NCBI GenBank assembly: GCA_036170795.1
Contig: JAVHPX010000045.1
Coordinates: 1 to 9,655, forward strand
DNA length: 9,655 nt
Direction of reading: 5' to 3'
Source of the DNA: UBA8515 sp036170795
Lineage (GTDB): Bacteria; Patescibacteriota; Minisyncoccia; Phycocordibacterales; UBA9973
Position 1 is the stretch's first letter, and every line of letters begins with the position of its first letter. Made by a program: the position numbers and the translations under genes. Of this stretch, positions 7,725 through 9,655 are shown piece by piece. The notes beneath the pieces were generated by a model that saw only the letters and a program-made list of their open reading frames with translations, did not search any database and was not told the DNA's origin.

Positions 7725-8225
7725 ATGGTAGAAAAAGTTATTATTACGAACAAGAAAGTGTCTTTTAAAGATGGGATGGTTCATTCCATACTTTCTCATT
7801 CATATATAGTTTTTTTTATGGCAGTTATATTTGGTGCTATTTTTCATACTATTTTTAATTTTAAGATTTTCTCTAATTCTTTGTATCAGTATATTGGATT
7901 TATTTTGATTATAATAGGATCTTTATTGATTTACTGGGCACAATATTCATCTGGACATTTTAAAAAAGAAATAGAAGAAGAAAGAACCATAGAAGATTTT
8001 GAACGTGGTCCATACAAATACAGTAGGAATCCAACACATATTGGTCTAACAATAATGAATATTGGTTTGGTAATAGTACTCAATTCATTTTTTATGCTCG
8101 TGTTTATAATTATTGCCTCATTTATAACAAAGCTTATTTTCTTAAAAGAAGAAGAAAGATTGCTTGAAGAAAAGTATGGTAAACCTTATGTTGATTATAA
8201 GAAAAAAGTTGGTATGTGGATATGA
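7725..8225 (+). CDS. Integral membrane methyltransferase (ICMT / phospholipid methyltransferase family)
   Basis: A 166-residue membrane protein expected to transfer a methyl group from S-adenosylmethionine to a lipid or isoprenyl-type substrate at the membrane; the true substrate cannot be read from sequence. About four hydrophobic segments are seen (26-46, 54-72, 105-119, 119-138). The family signature is clear: GPYKYSRNPTHIG (95-107) and the C-terminal EEERLLEEKYGKPYVDYKKKV (142-162), the E-x2-L-x3-YG-x2-Y-x2-Y pattern that helps bind SAM in ICMT/PEMT proteins. Length is normal for short bacterial members. It follows polA by 36 bp and overlaps the next gene by ATGA, so it is translationally coupled to the HolA-like gene. 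No prenylated-protein pathway is known in these bacteria, so a phospholipid or quinone-type lipid is a likelier substrate (inference). Confidence 0.85.
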   Translation: MVEKVIITNKKVSFKDGMVHSILSHSYIVFFMAVIFGAIFHTIFNFKIFSNSLYQYIGFILIIIGSLLIYWAQYSSGHFKKEIEEERTIEDFERGPYKYSRNPTHIGLTIMNIGLVIVLNSFFMLVFIIIASFITKLIFLKEEERLLEEKYGKPYVDYKKKVGMWI

Positions 8226-8857
8226 TATACATTCTTGTTGGAAATGATTTAAAAAAAAGAAATATATATAAAAAAACACTTTTGGATAATCGTGAGGTTA
8301 TTTTGCCAACGCAGTCACAGATCTCTACTGATTTGTTATTAGGATATGCAGGTGGAAGTACTCTTTTTGGAAATTCTTTAAGTTTTGTAATTGAAAATAT
8401 ATTACATGAAGATAGTTTTATTCTCTCAGCTAAAGACCTTATTATTTTACAAGAATCTAATTCATTTTTTATCTTTCTTGAAGATACGTTAAAAGCAGTT
8501 GATGAAAAGAAGTATAAAAAGTATGCCACGATTGAGCATTTTAATGATAGAAAATTAAATCCAGTTTTAAAAATAAATACATTTTCTATAGCAGATGCAT
8601 TTGCTCGTCGTGACAAGATTGATACGTGGATACTCTATAATAACGCTATTATAAAAGGTGTTGAACCGGAATTGATTTCTGGTATGTTGTTTTGGAAAAT
8701 CAAGATGATGATATTAAATGGAAATAAATTATTTCATATAAATGAACTTAAAAATCAATCAAGTAATATTGTATCTCTTTATCATCGCGCCCACAGAGGA
8801 GAGTGTGATTTTAGTATAGGTCTTGAACAATTTATTCTTACATCATTATCTAAATAA
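8222..8857 (+). CDS. holA: Probable DNA polymerase III delta subunit (HolA-like)
   Basis: A 211-residue protein resembling a compact clamp-loader delta subunit, which opens the sliding clamp for loading onto DNA. The start MIYILVGNDLKKRN matches the opening strand and G-x-D turn of HolA domain I. Residues 120-165 (FSIADAFARRDKIDTWILYN, then GVEPELISGMLFWKI) match the helical domain II/III pattern, and the end (SLYHRAHRGECDFSIGLEQF, 185-204) matches the last helices of HolA. No Walker motif is seen, as expected for delta, which does not bind ATP. It is much shorter than E. coli HolA (343). I chose ATG 8222, overlapping the upstream TGA as ATGA; a GTG at 8216 would add two residues but is less likely. 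The call is by eye and moderate; polA nearby supports a replication role. The stop ends on the first base of the terminator stem. Confidence 0.65.
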   Translation: MIYILVGNDLKKRNIYKKTLLDNREVILPTQSQISTDLLLGYAGGSTLFGNSLSFVIENILHEDSFILSAKDLIILQESNSFFIFLEDTLKAVDEKKYKKYATIEHFNDRKLNPVLKINTFSIADAFARRDKIDTWILYNNAIIKGVEPELISGMLFWKIKMMILNGNKLFHINELKNQSSNIVSLYHRAHRGECDFSIGLEQFILTSLSK

Positions 8858-8901
8858 ATAATACCCACAATATTTTTATGTAATATATTGTGGGTATTAT
8901 T
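8857..8901. terminator. Bidirectional terminator between convergent genes
   Basis: A perfect 17-bp stem (8857-8873 with 8885-8901) with CCCACAATAT against ATATTGTGGG and an 11-nt loop. T-rich flanks exist on both strands (TATTATTATTT on plus, TATTATTTATTT on minus). It serves the HolA-like gene on plus and the small membrane protein gene on minus, whose stop is 6 nt away. Confidence 0.9.
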
Positions 8902-8907
8902 ATTTGG

Positions 8908-9060
8908 TTATGCGATTGGATTTTGTCCTTTGATAAGTCTAATGAGTATCATAATAATCGCTACTACGAGCAATATATGAATAAAACCACTAACAACATG
9001 GAACGCTAAAAATCCAAGTAACCATAAGACGATAAGTATAATAGCTATTGTGACGAGCAT
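8908..9060 (-). CDS. Small membrane protein, lmo0937 family (50 residues)
   Basis: Reading the minus strand from ATG (9058-9060) to TAA (8908-8910) gives 50 residues: MLVTIAIILIVLWLLGFLAF, then a short turn HVVSGF, a second hydrophobic helix IHILLVVAIIMILIRLI, and a basic KGQNPIA end. The two-helix hairpin with WLLG, SGF(I)H and ILIRLI is the signature of the lmo0937 family (about 50 residues), small inner-membrane proteins of unknown function found widely in bacteria. No SD is obvious. Convergent with the HolA-like gene and sharing its terminator. Expression may come from a TATAAT at 9108-9113 or from the upstream promoter at 9363-9392 if transcription passes the hairpin at 9147-9211. No function should be assigned. 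Confidence 0.85.
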   Translation of the reverse strand: MLVTIAIILIVLWLLGFLAFHVVSGFIHILLVVAIIMILIRLIKGQNPIA

Positions 9061-9107
9061 ATATTTTATATGTTAATGAGTAAATTAAGTATAAAGAGAA
9101 CTAATCA

Positions 9108-9113
9108 ATTATA
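9108..9113 (-). promoter_or_regulatory. Possible -10 box for the small membrane protein gene
   Basis: The minus strand reads TATAAT, giving a leader of about 40 nt to the ATG at 9060. There is no matching -35 and no TGn, and the region is AT-rich, so this is weak. Confidence 0.35.
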
Positions 9114-9146
9114 CTTCATATATTATGATCTAATTTTAACAAAAAG

Positions 9147-9211
9147 AAAAGGCCTAGGAGTCGGTCTTTGATTAACAAATTATAAATCAAGAAACAACTC
9201 CTGGGCCTTTT
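9147..9211 (-). terminator. Long terminator-like hairpin without an adjacent gene
   Basis: 9147-9161 pairs with 9197-9211 over 15 bp with one G-U (AAAAGGCC and AGGAGT against ACTCCT and GGCCTTTT). Inside, 9165-9173 pairs with 9185-9192 with one bulge. The T-tract is better on the minus strand (TTTTCTTTTT after the stem) than on plus (TTTTGGCTTTTAT), so leftward termination is favoured. It lies upstream of, and in the same direction as, the small membrane protein gene. Confidence 0.7.
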
Positions 9212-9233
9212 GGCTTTTATATAAAGAACATCT

Positions 9234-9268
9234 GCACTTAATTTTAAACTAAAATTAAATCGTAGTGC
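9234..9268. repeat. Inverted repeat with asymmetric bulge
   Basis: GCACT (9234-9238) pairs with AGTGC (9264-9268) and TAATTTTA (9239-9246) pairs with TAAAATTA (9250-9257), with six unpaired bases (9258-9263) on one side. It lies within the candidate leftward RNA. The motif ATCGTAG occurs here (9259-9265) and again in the next hairpin (9317-9323). Confidence 0.5.
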
Positions 9269-9310
9269 GTATAAATGACTAATATTTGTATATGATCCAT
9301 TGATTTAAAA

Positions 9311-9326
9311 ACCCTTATCGTAGGGT
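9311..9326. repeat. Small hairpin ACCCT-N6-AGGGT
   Basis: A 5-bp stem with a 6-nt loop, carrying the second copy of ATCGTAG. On the minus strand five Ts follow it, so it could be a weak terminator or pause site early in the candidate leftward RNA. Confidence 0.4.
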
Positions 9327-9362
9327 GAACGTTGGATATATAACATAAATTCGTTTGTGTAT

Positions 9363-9392
9363 ATTATACAACTAAAATTTATACTAAATCAA
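9363..9392 (-). promoter_or_regulatory. Leftward promoter with no gene immediately downstream
   Basis: On the minus strand TTGATT (9387-9392), an 18-bp spacer and a perfect TATAAT (9363-9368). Transcription would begin near 9356 and head to the hairpin at 9147-9211. The sequence is AT-rich, so a chance match is possible, but both boxes and the spacing are good. Confidence 0.45.
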
Positions 9393-9430
9393 ATTATAGG
9401 TGGATAACTATTTTGTTCTATGGTAATTTA

Positions 9431-9459
9431 TTGATTTTATTCATTAAATATGGTATTTT
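9431..9459 (+). promoter_or_regulatory. Promoter of tRNA-Lys
   Basis: TTGATT (9431-9436), a 17-bp spacer and TATTTT (9454-9459) preceded by the extended element TGG (9451-9453). The predicted start, near 9466, is about two bases before the mature tRNA 5' end at 9468, so the 5' leader for RNase P would be very short. Confidence 0.55.
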
Positions 9460-9467
9460 TTATTCAC

Positions 9468-9540
9468 GCCCTCGTAGCTCAGTTGGTAGAGCAGCTCCCT
9501 TTTAAGGAGATGGTCGTAGGTTCGATTCCTACCGAGGGCA
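9468..9540 (+). tRNA. tRNA-Lys (anticodon UUU)
   Basis: 73 nt with a full cloverleaf: acceptor GCCCTCG/CGAGGGC (9468-9474, 9533-9539), D stem GCTC/GAGC (9477-9480, 9489-9492), anticodon stem 9494-9498/9506-9510, loop CTTTTAA with anticodon TTT at 9501-9503, 5-nt variable loop, T stem GTAGG/CCTAC with TTCGATT loop, and discriminator A9540. It decodes AAA and AAG. CCA is not encoded and must be added. The outermost anticodon-stem pair (27-43) is a G-A mismatch (9494/9510); all other stem pairs are Watson-Crick. Confidence 0.97.
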
Positions 9541-9562
9541 CAAAATGTGTACATTTTGTGCC
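9537..9562 (+). repeat. Hairpin that includes the tRNA 3' end
   Basis: GGCACAAAATGT (9537-9548) is complementary to ACATTTTGTGCC (9551-9562), 12 bp with a tight centre. The first four bases are the last four of tRNA-Lys, so the trailer can pair with the acceptor end. No T-tract follows, so it is not a standard terminator. Confidence 0.8.
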
Positions 9563-9567
9563 AGAGA

Positions 9568-9589
9568 GCAAGCAAACTGCTTTGCTTGC
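9568..9589 (+). repeat. Second trailer hairpin
   Basis: GCAAGCAAA (9568-9576) pairs with TTTGCTTGC (9581-9589), a perfect 9-bp stem with a CTGC loop, 5 nt after the previous hairpin. No T-tract follows. Confidence 0.8.
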
Positions 9590-9591
9590 GT

Positions 9592-9603
9592 GTAGGAATT
9601 GAA
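9592..9603 (+). repeat. Segment complementary to the tRNA-Lys T arm
   Basis: GTAGGAATTGAA can pair with tRNA bases 9521-9532 (TTCGATTCCTAC), that is, the T loop and 3' T-stem strand, over 12 pairs with one G-U. Pairing here would compete with folding of the tRNA T arm. Confidence 0.7.
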
Positions 9604-9604
9604 A

Positions 9605-9636
9605 GATTGGTGCTGTTTGTTTACAAACCACCAATC
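9605..9636 (+). repeat. Third trailer hairpin
   Basis: GATTGGTG (9605-9612) pairs with CACCAATC (9629-9636); after a two-base bulge, GTTTGT (9615-9620) pairs with ACAAAC (9623-9628). The remaining 19 bases to the window edge are GC-richer than the rest of the trailer and show no gene. Confidence 0.75.
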
Positions 9637-9655
9637 ACGCGCCGTCAGCGAGATT

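Larger units (their letters stand above)
9141..9356 (-). ncRNA. Candidate leftward small RNA or attenuated leader (about 215 nt)
   Basis: In the 407 bp between the small membrane gene and tRNA-Lys I find no convincing protein gene. On the minus strand a promoter (9363-9392) would start a transcript near 9356. It would run through hairpins at 9326-9311 and 9268-9234 and reach a strong terminator-like stem at 9211-9147 followed by TTTTCTTTTT. That is the layout of an independent small RNA. Since the lmo0937-type gene starts at 9060 on the same strand, it could instead be that gene's leader with a regulated terminator. No known RNA family (6S, tmRNA, RNase P, SRP) was recognised. Confidence 0.3.

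Noticed and set aside
8216..8218. GTG as the start of the HolA-like gene.
   Set aside because: ATG 8222 gives the usual MIYIL opening and the common ATGA overlap; GTG would only add two residues.
8134..8616. A 160-codon minus-strand frame opposite the methyltransferase and HolA-like genes.
   Set aside because: Antisense shadow with no protein-like pattern; both plus-strand genes are well supported.
9076..9171. A 31-codon plus-strand frame (MSKLSIKRTNQLYFIYYDLI...) ending inside the 9147-9211 hairpin.
   Set aside because: Short, no SD, no family resemblance, and its last codons form the hairpin arm. A leader peptide is conceivable but not supported.
9399..9407. A DnaA-box-like 9-mer (TTATCCACC on the minus strand).
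   Set aside because: Only one imperfect copy, with no cluster, no dnaA/dnaN and no AT-rich unwinding repeat pattern; not evidence for an origin.
9592..9605. GTAGGAATTGAAAG as a CRISPR repeat end (ATTGAAAG-like).
   Set aside because: Single occurrence, with no spacing pattern and no cas gene; complementarity to the tRNA T arm explains it better.

Overview
This AT-rich window looks like a genome fragment from a Candidate Phyla Radiation (Patescibacteria, Parcubacteria-like) bacterium. That assignment is an inference. It rests on a large cysteine/asparagine/serine-rich surface protein with the repeat style common in that group, a short PolA without a proofreading domain, a 211-residue HolA-like protein, a type IV pilus ATPase, very tight gene packing and almost no Shine-Dalgarno sites. 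TGA reads as a normal stop (in the ATGA overlap near 8222), so the standard bacterial code fits.

Layout: 96-1796 (minus) encodes a PilB/GspE-type ATPase whose stop codon sits inside a 21-bp terminator stem. A 175-bp divergent region carries a promoter for each direction and a long 5'-UTR hairpin. 1972-3014 (plus) is a secreted protein of unknown family, split in this assembly by exactly 100 Ns flanked by identical 55-bp ends; merging those ends restores one open 295-codon frame. 3146-5227 encodes a 693-residue membrane-anchored surface protein with two DNA-identical 84-residue Ig-like repeats. 5295-7688 is polA, followed by a membrane methyltransferase (7725-8225) and, overlapping it by ATGA, a probable DNA polymerase III delta subunit (8222-8857). 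A bidirectional terminator separates these from a convergent 50-residue lmo0937-type membrane protein (8908-9060, minus). The stretch 9061-9467 has no convincing protein gene but holds a leftward promoter, a long terminator-like hairpin and smaller inverted repeats: a candidate small RNA or attenuated leader. A tRNA-Lys(UUU) lies at 9468-9540, followed to the edge by a chain of hairpins, one pairing with the tRNA 3' end, plus a 12-nt segment complementary to its T arm.

The genes fall into a cell-surface part (pilus motor, secreted protein, repeat adhesin) and a replication part (polA and a clamp-loader-like gene with a lipid- or prenyl-type methyltransferase between them). Across the window several -10 boxes lie only 7-8 nt before ATG, suggesting leaderless translation. 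No mobile element, CRISPR array or defence system was found. The least ordinary parts are the tRNA-Lys trailer, the unannotated 9141-9392 element, the identical repeats in the surface protein and the gap-split secreted protein.
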